Positions 48,181 to 60,524 are shown, numbered from the stretch's first letter. The stretch is DNA of 64,000 bases from Magnolia sinica (GCF_029962835.1 NC_080588.1:46793001-46857000), one strand, 5' to 3'. A program made the numbers and translations. Notes: a model not told the origin generated them from the letters alone.

Positions 48181-48867
48181 GTAAATGGGGCATTGTATAC
48201 CCAGCTGATGATAAACTAAAACTATGACATGATGTTGGTGAGCTACATCAGGCATCCATCTCTCTGTTCTAATATTAAAGGAATGGGCCAAGAGAGGGAA
48301 GCAATGATTGACTGAGGATAGCTAGCATCCCCACGATGGAGCATGTCCATAGAAAGATCCTTCCACATTGAACAAAGCTCTCTTTACTTGCATTGGGTAA
48401 TGATTGCATTCTCTCTTCATCTTTTTCTCCTATTCTCATATTCCATGCTTGGTTGCAATTGGAGCATTAATGCCAGGAACTTCCCTCAGAATTGCATTTT
48501 TTTTTTTAATGACATATGGAAGTTCTCTCATCTGTATCTAATATTGAACAGACTCACCAAGTTGTTCCTGTGTTGATAAATCATCATGCAGGAACTGGAC
48601 ACTTAGAATGCCTAAAGATGAGAAGCAACAATAGCTAGTGAATGCCAACACTAAGGATAGAAGCATCTATGAACAAGTAAGAAAGCTTATTTGTACATGA
48701 AAAGTTGAATCTAATTAATGCTTTTTTACATTGGTATGACACTGTTGCCCACACCCAATGTGAGTTGTAACCAAAATAAAATGCTTGTTATATATGTTCA
48801 ACAGGCCTATTAGATTTCCTTGGTGACCATCTATCTTATGGACATGTCTTTGCAGAGATTTCTCACC
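48181..48867. other. Intergenic DNA, no gene seen
   Basis: No domain or element recognised. Confidence 0.45.
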
Positions 48868-49045
48868 TATGGCTGCAAGGAGGAGAGGACTACATCTTGG
48901 AGGAACTATCTCTCTGCAGCTTTGAACTCATCGAATGTGACCTTTTTGTCACTGTTGGCATCCATCTGATTGAAAAATCTCATCAAGCTTTCCAAGTTCA
49001 GTTATGTCTGCTGGAAGGCAGTCTTCTGGCAAGGCCTATATGGAT
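48868..49045 (-). pseudogene. EF-hand protein gene fragment
   Basis: The minus strand near 48993-48906 reads SLMRFFNQMDANSDKKVTFD followed by EFKAAER and a stop. It contains a canonical EF-hand calcium loop (D-A-N-S-D-K-K-V-T-F-D-E, ligands at positions 1, 3, 5, 9 and 12). Just upstream, in another frame, PEDCLPADITELG looks like the continuation of the same protein, so a one-base shift separates them. No start codon, partner EF-hand or flanking exons were found. It could be an exon of a decayed gene or a piece carried by a transposon. Confidence 0.5.
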
Positions 49046-50731
49046 TTCAGTTAGATGATCTTTTCTACCACGTCCAAAGTAAAACTATAGATAAATGCTA
49101 AGGCGATTCGTGTGCAGGCAGACAGAAGAGGCAGAGATTCAAGTCACACATGTGCGAGATCCAAGCTGTTCATTAGTATATATTTTCCCATTTTATCAAA
49201 AAGGAAACGAAAATTCAGAGTATCTTGAGTTTTACAAATTAACTCAGGAGAATACTCGGATCCTTAGCTTGTAAAAGTGGCGCCCATGGCATAGTGATCC
49301 AAAACCATTTGTTTATTGGGCCCCACCATGGAAGTATTCTTCAAGATCTTGACTAGTTACTGGGAAACTTTTTTTTCCCATATAGAAGTTTTTAGTATCA
49401 AACAATCCTCTATCTATCCATACTTCATTAGTGTTCGGGGTTTCCTTTCATTTTGATTATTTTCAACATCTATATGTTTATATATTCTAGAAACCTGCAT
49501 TATTTGACACCCATGTCTGACACATGTTGATGTTCTATTTTCCTCTTACGTCTAGCAACATTTATATACATTTTGTTTGGGTCATAGTTTTGCTCTAGAA
49601 TAGATTTTCCTGTTTCTTATGTATATGGTGTTTGGAACCAAGAGAGTATATATGTTTTAAAAACATACTCTTATTGACACCCATTATTAAATGTCACGGT
49701 AGAGAAGTTTCTTTACTTTTTGGTAAAATGTCTATTGATGAATTATCACTCTCTCTCCTCCACCAAAAAAAGAAAAAGAAAAAGAAAAAAAAAGATGCAC
49801 GCCGATGTGGAGATAACTGTGGATGTCTATCAGCTTGTGTTTTTATTAGGTAATTTATTCTTGGTTCCAAATTGACCTTATATGAGATATTTATAATAAA
49901 ACAACTTTCATATGTCATTATACATCTGTACAGACGTGGGAGTGATGGGTTTTTCAGGACCTTTCTACTTATTTCCTTGTCCCAAAAAAAAAAACAAAAC
50001 TGCTGTCCATGTCCAAAACAGGTATACATATTTGTGTCCACGTTGCATTGTCACAACATTGTTTAAATCTTGGATTGTTTAAAATATGTAAGATTTGTTC
50101 TAATGGAATGTTTTACTCCTTTTACTCTTTTATGCTTGTCTTCTTTCAGTGATTTGAGTAGTCCTTAAAAGATATCCGGGGATTAATTCGTACCCAAGAA
50201 AGTGCAAAAAGGTGACATGTTTATCTTATTTGCAACAAGCAACATAATTGCTTATCATTTATTTGTCCAATGAAATGCATTCATGAATATTGAAAGCTTT
50301 TCAGTTACTTGCAACAGGAATGACAGAATTCTGAAAATAAGATCAAGATTGTGCTTTGTTGACCATCAGGAGTGTATAAATGTGTTGGTGTGTTTTATAT
50401 AGTCTTGTTGCTTCTTATGTTCTCCTATGATTCCTTGCCTAATGTTGTGGTTGTGCGGATCTCTTGACTGGCGATTCTGCAAAAATCATTCGGAAGGCAG
50501 AATCACAAGATTAATGTAAAATCTTTTTCTGATGAAAGGTAGAGTTAGATTTAATCACTAACCCAAGAGGCATGCTATTTACAGGCATGCATCTTCAGAC
50601 ACCCAATACAACTGTCTCACGGAAATTCAAAACTTGAAACACATGTTGGTGATCCAAGCCCTTCAACACACTGGTGTCATAATGAATGTGTCTTCAGCTA
50701 CTATCAGTTTTGTCCATTCATCAGGTGAGCC
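49046..50731. other. Intergenic DNA left of the copia element, no gene seen
   Basis: Contains poly(A) tracts near 49766-49795 and 49983-49998. The minus-strand frame at 50041-49694 is built largely on poly-Phe from one such tract and has no domain. Confidence 0.5.
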
Positions 50732-50736
50732 ACACT

Positions 50737-51111
50737 CGTTGGGTCTACAACCCAGCGTGTTGCTGACGTGTGGCTGCAGCCACCAAAAAGAAATAAAACC
50801 GAAACTTTTGTAAGAAGAAGAGAGAACAGTTGCTGCATTGGAATTAAATCAAAACGTATAACACTACTGCCTTTTATAGGCTTTCTCTTTACGTGAAATG
50901 ACCGAAAATGCCCCTATCTAGATGATTCCTAGGGGCAGTTAAAAACAGAAAAAATCTTAATGAAATCTTAACACAACTATTAGATTTAACACAGCTATTA
51001 TAATCTAAACTTAGAAAAAATCTACCAGCACAGCTAGATCACACGGATCTTGCACATTACGCACAGCTAGCACGGTTTTGGATTTGCACAAATCCATCAC
51101 CGTGTCCAACA
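50737..51111 (-). repeat. 3' LTR of the copia element
   Basis: 375 bp, from cgttgggtctacaacccagc to catcaccgtgtccaaca. The partner is 55530-55907. ACACT lies just outside. Confidence 0.93.
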
Positions 51112-51125
51112 CTCCCCTTCAAACC
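51112..51125 (-). promoter_or_regulatory. Polypurine tract of the copia element
   Basis: The minus strand reads gtttgaaggggag directly upstream of the 3' LTR, the expected primer for plus-strand synthesis. Confidence 0.75.
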
Positions 51126-52865
51126 AAAACCGGCTTCATTCCGAGTATCGTTCTTAGTCGTTTGAATGCAGCTGTCGGCAATGCCTTTGTGAAAATATCC
51201 GCCACTTGTTCCGTAGTATGACAATACTCTAATTTCATCGTTTTCTGCTTCACATGATCTCTCAGAAAATGGTATCGGGTATCAATGTGTTTGCTTCTTC
51301 CATGTTGCACCGGATTTTTGGCTAGCTCGATTGCCGACTTGTTATCCACATATATGACTGTGGATTCTCCCTGCGGATGCTTTAGCTTCTTTAGTAGGTT
51401 TCTCAACCAAATTCCCTCACAGACGGTGGACGATGCTGCCATGTACTCTGCTTCACATGTGACAGGGCGACCACACTTTGCTTCTTCGAATTCCATGTGA
51501 AAGCAGTCGTTTCGAGATAGAATACATAGCCAGTGGTGCTCTTTCTTTCATCTTGGTCACCTCCCCAATCACTGTCTGAGTATCCATACAGCATTGCTTC
51601 ATCATCGTATGGATAAAAGAGACCGAATTCAATAGTCCCTTTGATATACCTCAGTACTCGTTTTGCAGCTAGCCAGTGTGACTCTTTTGAGGCTTCCATA
51701 TACCGGCTTAGAAGCCCAACACTGAAGACTATATCTGGCCTAGTGATTGTGAGGTACCTTAAGCTTCCGATTAGGCTCTTAAATAGGGTTGAGTCGACGT
51801 TTCTTCCTTCTCCATCTTTTGTGAGCTTCAGGCCTATTGTAATAGGTGTATTTACAGGTTTACAGTCAACCATCTGAAACTTCTTAAGAAGTTCCTTTGT
51901 GTACTTCTTCTGGGATATGTAAATGTCGTCGACTTGTTGCTTCACTTCAATTCCCAAGAAAAAGGACATCAATCCACCATCAGTCATCTCGAATTCTTTA
52001 AACATAGCCTGCTTGAATTTTCCAAACATCGCCTGGCTGTTCTCAGTGAATAACAGATCTCAACATATAAACAAGCAATAAGCATATCACCACGAGCATT
52101 CTTCTTTATGTAGACGGCATGCTCATATGGACATTTGATGAAACCATTCTCTTGAAGATAACCATCGATCCGTGCATTCCAAGCATGAGGAGCTTGCTTC
52201 AACCCATATAGGGCTTTCTTTAGCCGATACACCTTGTGTTCCTCCCCTTGCATGATAAAGCCTTCAGGCTGGTCAACGTATACTTCTTCTTCGAGTACCC
52301 CATTTAGGAATGCAAATTTCACATCCAGTTGCTAAATCATCCAACTGTGATGAGCTGCAAGGGAGATAATCATTCTTATAGTGTCAAGGCGAGCAACTGG
52401 GGTGAAAACTTCTTCATAGTCTATCCCATATTTCTTTTTGTAACTTTTTGCTATGAGCCTTGCTTTATATCGTTCGATCTTACCATTGGCATTCCGCTTG
52501 ATTTTGTACACCCATTTAAGACCAATGGTCTTTTGACTTTTGGGGAGTGAGGTCAACTCCCATGTTCGATTCTTCTCGATGGCATGAATCTCTTCTTCTA
52601 TAGCCTTTCTCCAACATTCTTCATTCACGGCCTCCTCGAATGTGAGAGGCTCGTAGTCCGCATACAGGCAAAGTAAATTCACTTCCTCAGTTTCTACATA
52701 GATGTCATTGAGGCTTCTCATTTTAATAGGAGCCAAGGGTGAAGGAGAATCGGATGAAGATGTGCTGGATGAATTCTTCTTCATATTCTTCGACCTTGAC
52801 TTGCTTTTCTTTAGCCGAGTTTCCCTCATTCCATTTCCATGCTTCTTCTTCACAAAATACCACAT
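51119..52865 (-). mobile_element. Copia RT and RNase H remains
   Basis: Minus strand: WRKAIEEEIHAIEKNRTWEL, GLKWVYKIKRNANGKIERYK and DYEEVFTPVARLDTIRMIIS (RT start), [50 protein letters not shown], then YIKGTIEFGL, SDSDWGGDQDERKSTTGYVF, and an RNase H tail with HIDTRYHFLRDHV and QVADIFTKALP. These are standard Ty1/copia blocks. Confidence 0.92.
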
Positions 52866-53634
52866 CTCTACTTACCACCACCTTATTGGTTAGTGGGTTG
52901 TAGAGCTTGTATGTCTTTGACTCTTTGCTGAAGCCGATGAAGATGTACTTTTCGCCACGATCATCAAGTTTTTTCCTTCTCGCTTCTGGAACTTGAGCGT
53001 AGGCGACACACCCAAAGATTTTAAGGTGCGCCACGCTCGGCTTGTATCCACGCAATGCTTCCTGCGGTGTCTGGAATCTGACACTCTTGGTCGGACACCC
53101 ATTGAGAAGATAGGCAGTACATGCAACTGCCTCTGCCCAGAAATTCTTTGGCAGACTTTTCTCCTTCAGCATGGTCCTCGTCATGTCGAGGATGATGCGG
53201 TTCTTCCGTTCCGCAATTCCATTTTGTTGTGGCGTGTACGCTGCAGTGTGTTGTTGCTTAATGCCATGTTCCCTGCAATATTCTCGAAAAACATTTGAGG
53301 TGTACTCCCCACCTCTGTCAGATCTAAGGGTTTTTATTTTAAGACCACTTTCTTTTTCAACAAGGGCCTTAAAATTTTTACAAATAGTAAAAGCAGCAGA
53401 CTTCTCTTTGATTACATACACCCACAACTTTCTACTGAAATTGCCAATGAAGGTAATAAAGTATTTATTACCTCCAAGAGAGATTGACTCATGGTCCATA
53501 GATGTCAGTGTGAACCAACTGCAATGGTTCTCTTGCTCTTCAAGATACTCCATTCGGAAAGGAGTTCCTTTGTTGATTTCCAAGTGTGTACGCCTCACAC
53601 ACATGTTTTGGAGCTTCAATAGCAGGTAAGCCAT
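52723..53634 (-). mobile_element. Copia integrase remains
   Basis: Minus strand: SLGGNKYFITFIGNFSRKLW, KTLRSDRGGEYTSNVFREYC, HGIKQQHTAAYTPQQNGIAE, RKNRIILDMTRTML, FWAEAVACTAYLLN and the FGCVAYAQVPEARRKKLDDR linker. This is the rve core and following region of copia integrase, placed before RT. Confidence 0.92.
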
Positions 53635-53639
53635 GCACC

Positions 53640-55111
53640 ATGCTTGATGAGGACAGAAGTTTCAGGCCACTGAAATTTAGATGGCCAAAGCGAAGATGCC
53701 ACATCTAGGAATCATTCTTTGCTTTTCCATAAAAACACATCTCAAGCATTGTGTTTATATGGAAAGGAAACATACGATTTTTTACCATCTGGACTTTTAC
53801 AATCAAATGTCCATGCATATCTCTTATGGAAAGAGAAGAGTTCTCCATGTGTACGACATACCCTTTTTCGAGGAGTTGTCCGAGACTCAGTATGTTACTT
53901 TTCATGTTGGGCACGTAGTACACATTGGAAATATAGTTTGGACCACCATTCTTCTAAAAGATTTTGATTTTACATTTACCTTTCACTGGCATTTTTGATG
54001 AGTCTCAAAACGTTACATCGCCATGAAATCCTTCTGTGAGTTCCACAAAGAGTTTTTTGTCGCCACACATGTGATTACTTGCACCCGTGTCAAGATACCA
54101 TACATCCTGCTGATCACTACCTTTCTCTTGTGCAAGGAGAAGTGTGGAGTTTTCTTGTTCATGGCCTGTTGCTTCGGCATAGTTGGATAGCTCATCTTGA
54201 GTCACCGGCTTGCTCCAGCAATCAGATGCATAATGGCCAAGCTTGTTGCAATTGTAGCATTGGATGTTCTTTGTACTTCCTCGTCCACATATAGATCTAC
54301 CTCTACCGTTTCCTCTTCCACGAAAATTGGTATTTTTCTACTGATTTTGGTCATGGCTTTGTTGGTATCCGTGCCCTCTGCCTCTTGCGCGATTGTTAGC
54401 AAAACGTCCACCATGTTGTGAACTTCCACGTCCACCATTGTTATCATTCAGAGTCAATCTTGACTCCAAAGCTTGTTCCATCGGCATGGAACTGGCATTC
54501 TTCTACATTCGTTGCTCATGAACTTGCAACGATCCCATCAACTCCTTTATGGAGAGTTTCTCAATATCTTTTGATTCTTCGATGGCCACAACCATATGCT
54601 CAAACTTGGTTGTGAGGGATCGAAGTATCTTTTCAATAACTCGAACATCTTCAATCTTTTCACCATTTCTTTTCAAATTATTGACAGTTACAAGCAAATG
54701 CGAAAAATAATCAGTAATATTCTCACTTTCCTTCATATGAGTTGCTTCGAACTCGGCTCTTAATGTTTGAAGGCGAACCCGCTTCACTCAATTTACACCC
54801 TTGAAGATGGTGCCAAGGGTATCCTATGCTTGCTTGCTTGATATTGCTTCGGCAATCTTTTCGAAGGTGGATTCATCCAACCCTTGATAGAGGGGAAACA
54901 AAGCCTTATTGTCTCTCTTCCTTTGATGTTTTAGAGCGATCTTTTCTTCATTGGTGAAGGCGGCTTCTTCTTTCATAGTGGGTTCTTCATACCCATCGGT
55001 GACGATCTCCCATAATTCTTGCGACCCGAACAATGCCTTCATTTGGATGCACCATTTTTCATAGTTGTCCTTTGACAACTTAGGAACCTGCGGTTGGATT
55101 GTGCTGGCCAT
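53640..55111 (-). mobile_element. Copia gag and protease remains
   Basis: Minus strand from 55111: VPKLSKDNYEKWCIQMKALF and GSQELWEIVTDGYEEP (gag start of the UBN2/DUF4219 type), [20 protein letters not shown], then a CxxCxxxGHxxxxC knuckle near 54250-54210 and the protease block WYLDTGASNHMCG near 54105-54065. The pre-integrase region with MYYVPNMKSNILSLGQLLEK follows. Confidence 0.9.
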
Positions 55112-55117
55112 CTTTTC

Positions 55118-55500
55118 TTTTGTTTTTTTTTAAGGAATGGCTGATTTTTTATTTTTATTTTTATTTTTTTAAAAATGAAGGGAGATGGATGAAATAGAAA
55201 TCTGAATTTTTTTGAAAACAGATTTTTTTTTTTGGCTAAAATCTGATTTTTTAGAACAGATTTTTTTGCAATCTAATTTTTTTTTCTGAAAAAACAGATT
55301 TTTTTTTTTTTTTTTTTTGCTGCAATCTGATTTTTTGAAAAAACAGATTTTTTTCGATCTGATTTTTTTTTGAAAACAGATTTTTGCTGCAATCTGATTT
55401 TTTGAAAACAGTTTTTTTTCAATCTGATTTTTTTGAAAAAACAGATTTTTGCTGGAAACCTTTTCTAGAAAAAAAAACTCGGATCTGTGGGTTATGGGCC
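55118..55500 (-). repeat. T-rich degenerate tandem motif in the copia 5' leader
   Basis: On the + strand, gattttttt, caatctgattttttt and gaaaaaacagattttt alternate irregularly about ten times between 55190 and 55470. It lies between the primer-binding site and gag, so it belongs to the untranslated leader. Confidence 0.8.
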
Positions 55501-55514
55501 CACCACAACTGACG

Positions 55515-55526
55515 GCTCTGATACCA
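55515..55526 (-). promoter_or_regulatory. Primer-binding site (initiator tRNA-Met type)
   Basis: The minus strand reads TGGTATCAGAGC three bases inside the 5' LTR, complementary to the 3' end of initiator tRNA-Met, as in most plant copia elements. Confidence 0.92.
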
Positions 55527-55529
55527 CTT

Positions 55530-55907
55530 TGTTGGGTCTACAACCCAGCTTGTTGCTGACGTGTGGCTGCAGCCACCAAAAAGAAAAAAAAACTGAAACT
55601 TTTGTAAGAAGAAGAGAGAACGGCTGCTGTATTGGAATTAAATCAAAACGTATAACACTACTGCCTTTTATAGGCTTTCTCTTTACGTGAAATGACCGAA
55701 AATGCCCCTATCTAGATCATTACTAGGGGCAGTTAAAAACAGAAAAAAAATCTTAATGATATCTTAACACAGCTATTAGATTTAACACAGCTATTATAAT
55801 CTAAACTTAGAAAAAATCTACCAGCACAGCTAGATCACACGGATCTTGCACGTTACGCACAGATAGCATGGTTTTGGATTTGCACAAATCCATCACCGTG
55901 TCCAACA
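55530..55907 (-). repeat. 5' LTR of the copia element
   Basis: 378 bp, tgttgggtctacaacccagc to catcaccgtgtccaaca, ending at ACACT. About 3.5% base differences from the left LTR. Confidence 0.93.
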
Positions 55908-55912
55908 ACACT

Positions 55913-56844
55913 TGTATTGAGAAAATGGATGCAGTTTTGTCCATTCATTAGGTGAGCCACACTTCTATTGAGAAAATGGATGCTTAAAAGATCGATAAGA
56001 TGATAACCAATGGTACATGAATGGACCACTGATTCACCATATTAGTGAACTGACCAAACTTTTGCACTAGGACACTTTCACCAAGGGGTAGACCTGATGA
56101 ATGGAATGGATCTCACATGCGTATGCCTCACTGGCACGCATGAGGGCCCATATATTTGTCCTCTGTAGAAGTGCATCCACAAGAAGGACTAACTCCTTCA
56201 AATGTAAAATTTCTATCCACTTGCTAATATTTTCAATCCTATGTTTACTTTATTTATGTAATATCTACACAACAGCCAAAGAACTGGGGTATGTTGATAG
56301 GAATGTATCTACTAATGTATTGTAAACATAACATTCTCTAGAAGCTCAGTTAACAGTAATAGCATCATTGATATATGCAGGATTTTCAAAATCAGCTACC
56401 GCCTTTGTAAGAAATGCTCACAGATGAGAAGTATAGATTGAGGTGGAGTTTTGTCTATAACTATAGTTTCTTGGACTTCAAAGTTGTTGCATTGTTTGTG
56501 TTTGCATTTCATGCATACAAGCAAACACTTGTAGCCTACATGTTTGTGTGAGCACGAAGTGTTTTTTACCAACCATCCCTTATCAACTTGGCATGAGAAC
56601 AGAATAATGGAACTTTACAGAGTATTACAATTTTATTTTTTATTTTTATTTATTTATTTTAGCAGCTGTTGAACCGTGCCAGGAAATGTCAATGATGCAG
56701 CCCAATTCAAAGTAATGGAAGAATCTCTGACGAAATCTCTTTATTCACATCAAGAACACTAGGTAATTCTACTTTCTTTGTTTTCAAGATCTGTATGCTA
56801 TAGCTCGCACTGGGACAAAGGCTAAAAAGATTCTCCTTATTCCC
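55913..56844. other. Intergenic DNA right of the copia element, no gene seen
   Basis: A short tandem duplication (tattgagaaaatggatgc and ttttgtccattcat.aggtga) is present at the insertion site, partly also left of the element at 50705-50736. No gene recognised. Confidence 0.5.
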
Positions 56845-57400
56845 ATCAAGGCTATAGGATCTATTGGTTTTGATTTTATAGTACCTCAAACAGTAATATT
56901 AGTAGAAATACTTCTAAAAATGTTTGGCAACATCTACAGAGACATCACTGTCCGCAGTTACCTAATCATGACAATATATGGGAGCTAGTGAAGATCTCAA
57001 CTTTTTGATGGTTCAATGGTATTTTCTTAATTTATATGAATAATGACTAATTCATACATGATTTGGAGTAAAATATTTAATCCAAAGTTACTGTTATGTT
57101 GCAGAGATGTCACATACTTGAAGTTTCAGATACCGGTCGAATCTTGATCTCCATCTTCCTATCGATGATGTGGCTACGATTTTGCAGCTTCCAACAAATA
57201 CCATTCTATGAATGGATTCGACCAAACGTCCATCCAATACAACAACTTGGATTAGAGAAGCCAGACCTGGTACCTTTCATCCCTTCCATGTTCAAGTATT
57301 TGAGGGAAAGGGGGATGCAAGTCAAAGTAAAGGTTGTCTACTTTGCAATTGAGGCTCCATGGCTTAGTCCATTCATGGATGTGGCCCACTAGACTGCATG
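56845..57400. repeat. Duplicated block (partner 32425-33000)
   Basis: Shares cccatcaaggctataggatc, agtaatattagtagaaatac and cttggattagagaagccaga in the same order. No gene. Confidence 0.8.
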
Positions 57401-57896
57401 GACAGATGATCAAGACCACCACCCATCTGCTTGCCCCTACCGTTGTGCGTGATTGTACAGAAGGTGGAGAATCTGTGCTACCTGATTTCAGTTGCATAGT
57501 CAGATTATGAAGACCAGAATCTACACACACCTACTGCTTGTTGGTGATTATACAAAAAAACATGCGGATAGGAGAATCCTAGCTGCCCAATTTTCTCTGT
57601 TGAATGTGATATTTATACAGTTTGTACAAAAATTGCTGATTTTTGTCATCACCCATTTGCTTGAAGGAACTTACTGAGGCGGATAGGATTTTCCAATTGA
57701 TGTGATATTTATACAGTTGCCTGTCACCATAGGGCTGATAAGATTGACATACCAGATGATCCACCCATGAGCCATGCACACCTAATCAAGCAGTAGACTC
57801 TCTGACATAAGAGCAGGCTCCAAATTGAAAATGAAGCACTAGGCCTCTCAAATTCTATTGGGCAATCTGGTGTTCAAACAGGATTCTTCACATCGA
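57401..57896. other. Intergenic DNA, no gene seen
   Basis: No domain or element recognised. tgtgatatttatacagtttg recurs in part (57607 and 57700). Confidence 0.45.
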
Positions 57897-58044
57897 GCAT
57901 GGATGTTCTTCATTGCTTGTAAGTTTATCAGCTGCATGGATGTTCTTCATTGCTTGCAAGTTTATCAGCTGCATGGATGTTCTTCATTGCTTGCAAGTTT
58001 ATCAGCTGCATGGATGTTCTTCATTGCTTACAAGTTTAGCAGCT
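57897..58044 (+). repeat. 37-bp tandem repeat, four units
   Basis: The unit gcatggatgttcttcattgc plus ttgcaagtttatcagct begins at 57897, 57934, 57971 and 58008. Copies are nearly identical; the last one diverges slightly. The open frame across it only reflects the repeat (37 is not a multiple of three). Confidence 0.95.
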
Positions 58045-58116
58045 GCTATGCTTCACGAGTAGTTTCAGGAAGCAATGATCGCTTTACTAGCTGTTTGTAG
58101 CTCTATCAGTTTAAAA

Positions 58117-59110
58117 GGCTAAAGTATAAATGGATGTTTAAGTAGAGGAAGAAAGAGAGATTGTATTTATTTTTGAACATGTAAAACAGATCTTTAGTCT
58201 GACTGTTATGCTTGTTACAAGTGATCATATGAGTTTCATCTTTCATGTGCTTTGTTTATGTTTAGTAATTGTTTGGCCATTGTATTTACATTTTTTTTTT
58301 TAAAAATTGTGGATCTCTCTGTTTAACCTTTTGTTCATACTTGTACTTTGAAATTTGCTGATGCCAAATAGCTCCAACCAGAATAGCAAGTTTGGTGGGC
58401 TGATGCCAGATTACAGGTCTCAAGAATTTAGGGGATCCCAGGTTAAGTATCAATACCAATTTTGGTGGGCCCATGTCCTCCAAGCTTTTTCCCAGATTAA
58501 TCACACCCAAACAGAACATTCGTTCCATTTACAAGCATATGTTTGTAGAACCTGGGGCCTTGTTTGGTAGACGCCTAAAAATTAGTTCATCTCATTTTAG
58601 TTATCATTAATTATTCATTAGAATTTAGAGATCTTGTTCTCTGATACATAATTACTTCATGTTAATAGTAACTATGTATTAGAGATCAATATCTCTAATA
58701 CATAATTACTGTTAACTGAAATGAGACAACTCATTTTTAGGTGTCAAACAAACAGGGCCTTATGATTTACACAATGCATCTTTATGAAGGGTAGTAACTT
58801 ACAAGCCCCCTACTCTGGTACACAACATGCATGTGGTGATCAAATCTATCCATCTGGTTTGCACATTGATCAGCAAAAATGTGTAGCAGTCGCCATGAAA
58901 TTTCAAAAATTCCCATAGTCAGATGTGCAGCACCATCCAGCTAGCAAGATATTTTCATCTCCCAACTGCGGTGGGCCCCACATGGTTGAGAGGTGTCTAG
59001 ATCACTTTAAATTGTTGCAAATTTCTGTTAACCATCATTTATCCACCTGGACGGAAGGGAGAATTTCGGGGTATTTTCCCCGTTTCATGTAAATGTCAGC
59101 AGTCAAGTCA
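58117..59110. repeat. Tandem block unit 1 (partners near 60583 and 63013)
   Basis: Shares ttgtatttattttt, tgcttgttacaagt.atca, tttgctgatgccaaatagc, then catgtggtgat..a..ct.tcc and atattttcatctcccaactg with the next two units at steps of about 2.4 kb. It holds a MITE at 58555-58761. Confidence 0.7.
58555..58761. mobile_element. Small hAT-like MITE
   Basis: Left gggccttgtttggtagacgc, then ctaaaaattagtt, pairs with the right end (complement aaggccctgtttgtttgaca, then cctaaaaatgagtt). About 207 bp and AT-rich inside. Partial copies lie at about 60525-60585 and 62920-63015. Confidence 0.75.
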
Positions 59111-60524
59111 ACAACAATGCCCTCCCACATAACCTACAATTCACAAGAAGACCATATCACTCTTGTATACACAACATTGGTGATATAAACAGCATCCATG
59201 GTTATGAGTTGGATCTTATCACAAGTGAGTAAAGGGAATTAACTGTTGTCACACATTATCGAGTTTGACATGCTCTGTCTAAACCAGAAATCTCTACTTC
59301 CAGAAATTGTTAGTGGTGATAGGTAGCAATCTTCGGCAATTTATTCTCGAACATAGACAACTCTCACCATTCAATCAATAGAGACGAACAAAAGATGTTG
59401 TCAGTCCTAAGAAAAGTCAATTAATGAACTATTCAACAGATTCAGCTGTTGCTTGGATGAATGAATTTTAAGTAGAGATTCAATTGGATATCAGTTGTTG
59501 GATAGAGTGTTGATGTGGGGTGGGCAACCAAAGTCAATCACCTAAGCTGACCCCAAATATCCGGGAGAAGATTATGATGATGGTGACGATGGATTGGATA
59601 GTAGCTGATAGTGTGCCTTATTAGAGTTATGCATACACACAGCTATATTTCTGTACAATTAGGATTAGGGGTCCAAGTTGGGTCCAGTTTTTAGACCCAT
59701 TTAGAAATTCAGTTGGGTTTGGGTCCACCATTTTTTACCTGATTATGAATTGGGTCTAGTTGGGTTGGGGAAGGTCAAGTTAATTTTACTAGTAATCTTA
59801 TTTACATTAAGAACATAGTATATATTAAAGGAATAAGGTTTGATAAGCCAATATGCATGTGAAAGAGCCTATTTACATTTTATGTATACATAACATGTAA
59901 GCCATGTATTATGTGGGGCTCATTGTCTTGTAGATGTCCTCACCCAAAAATCAGGGCTTTCAGTGAAAATGATGGGCAGTTCAAAAGGAAATTGGTGTGT
60001 CCCCTTTAAGCTGTCCACTTTTTCTGTTCATGTGTGGTGCAACTGCTGCTTGGATGCAAAATCAAATTGAACTGCAAATGTATTTTTGATCCAGATTTGG
60101 ATTCCAATTCCAAAAGCCCGAACATCTAAGCTTCCAAATGATCCCTTGTGATCATGTTTTGGGGTGAACGGTGCCAATCATCTCCATAAGCATCTAATAT
60201 GTCTTCCCCTTACTAGAATTTCCTCTCAATTTATCTCTTAACCCAATCTTGGTTGATGACTCAAACCGTTGATCAAATGGTCCCATCGTGGATGGACAAT
60301 GGAAACATAATATCCTGAATTGGAAGGCTAATGTGGGCCATGATCTGATGATGCAGAACATTGATATGAAGGAGCTGCACTGTGATCCCAGAATATTTCA
60401 ATGTTGGGATGATCCTGACCCTTGAATCGATGGCTGCAAATACATCTCCTAATAAGGAAAATCTAGCCCATAGGAAAGAGAGCAGATGGGAGCATGTGTG
60501 AGATGTGGCTCACTCATCACATTA
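59111..60524. other. Intergenic DNA, no gene seen
   Basis: No domain recognised. 'gggtctagttgggttggg'-type low-complexity text near 59660-59790. Confidence 0.5.

Larger units (their letters stand above)
50737..55907 (-). mobile_element. Ty1/copia LTR retrotransposon, both LTRs present, coding part broken
   Basis: About 5.17 kb on the minus strand, flanked by ACACT (50732-50736 and 55908-55912). Order from the right: 5' LTR, primer-binding site, gag with a UBN2-type core, zinc knuckle, protease, integrase, RT, RNase H, polypurine tract, 3' LTR. Integrase before RT marks Ty1/copia. The two LTRs differ at about 13 base positions in 375, roughly 3.5%. At the often-used grass rate of 1.3e-8 per site per year this gives about 1.3 million years, and more if the host evolves slowly. 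The coding part has about eight to ten breaks. Confidence 0.95.

Noticed and set aside
49694-50041. A 115-aa minus-strand frame
   Set aside because: Its core is a poly-Phe run from a homopolymer tract, with no domain and no codon pattern.
53171-53629. A 152-aa + strand frame
   Set aside because: It is antisense to the copia integrase region.
57897-58044. Regular repeats that could suggest a CRISPR array
   Set aside because: Units are directly adjacent with no variable spacers, and the genome is a plant's.
57858-58100. An 80-aa frame with repeated MFFIACKF-like and CSSLLAS-like words
   Set aside because: It results from a 37-bp tandem repeat whose length is not a multiple of three; the words change frame at each unit.
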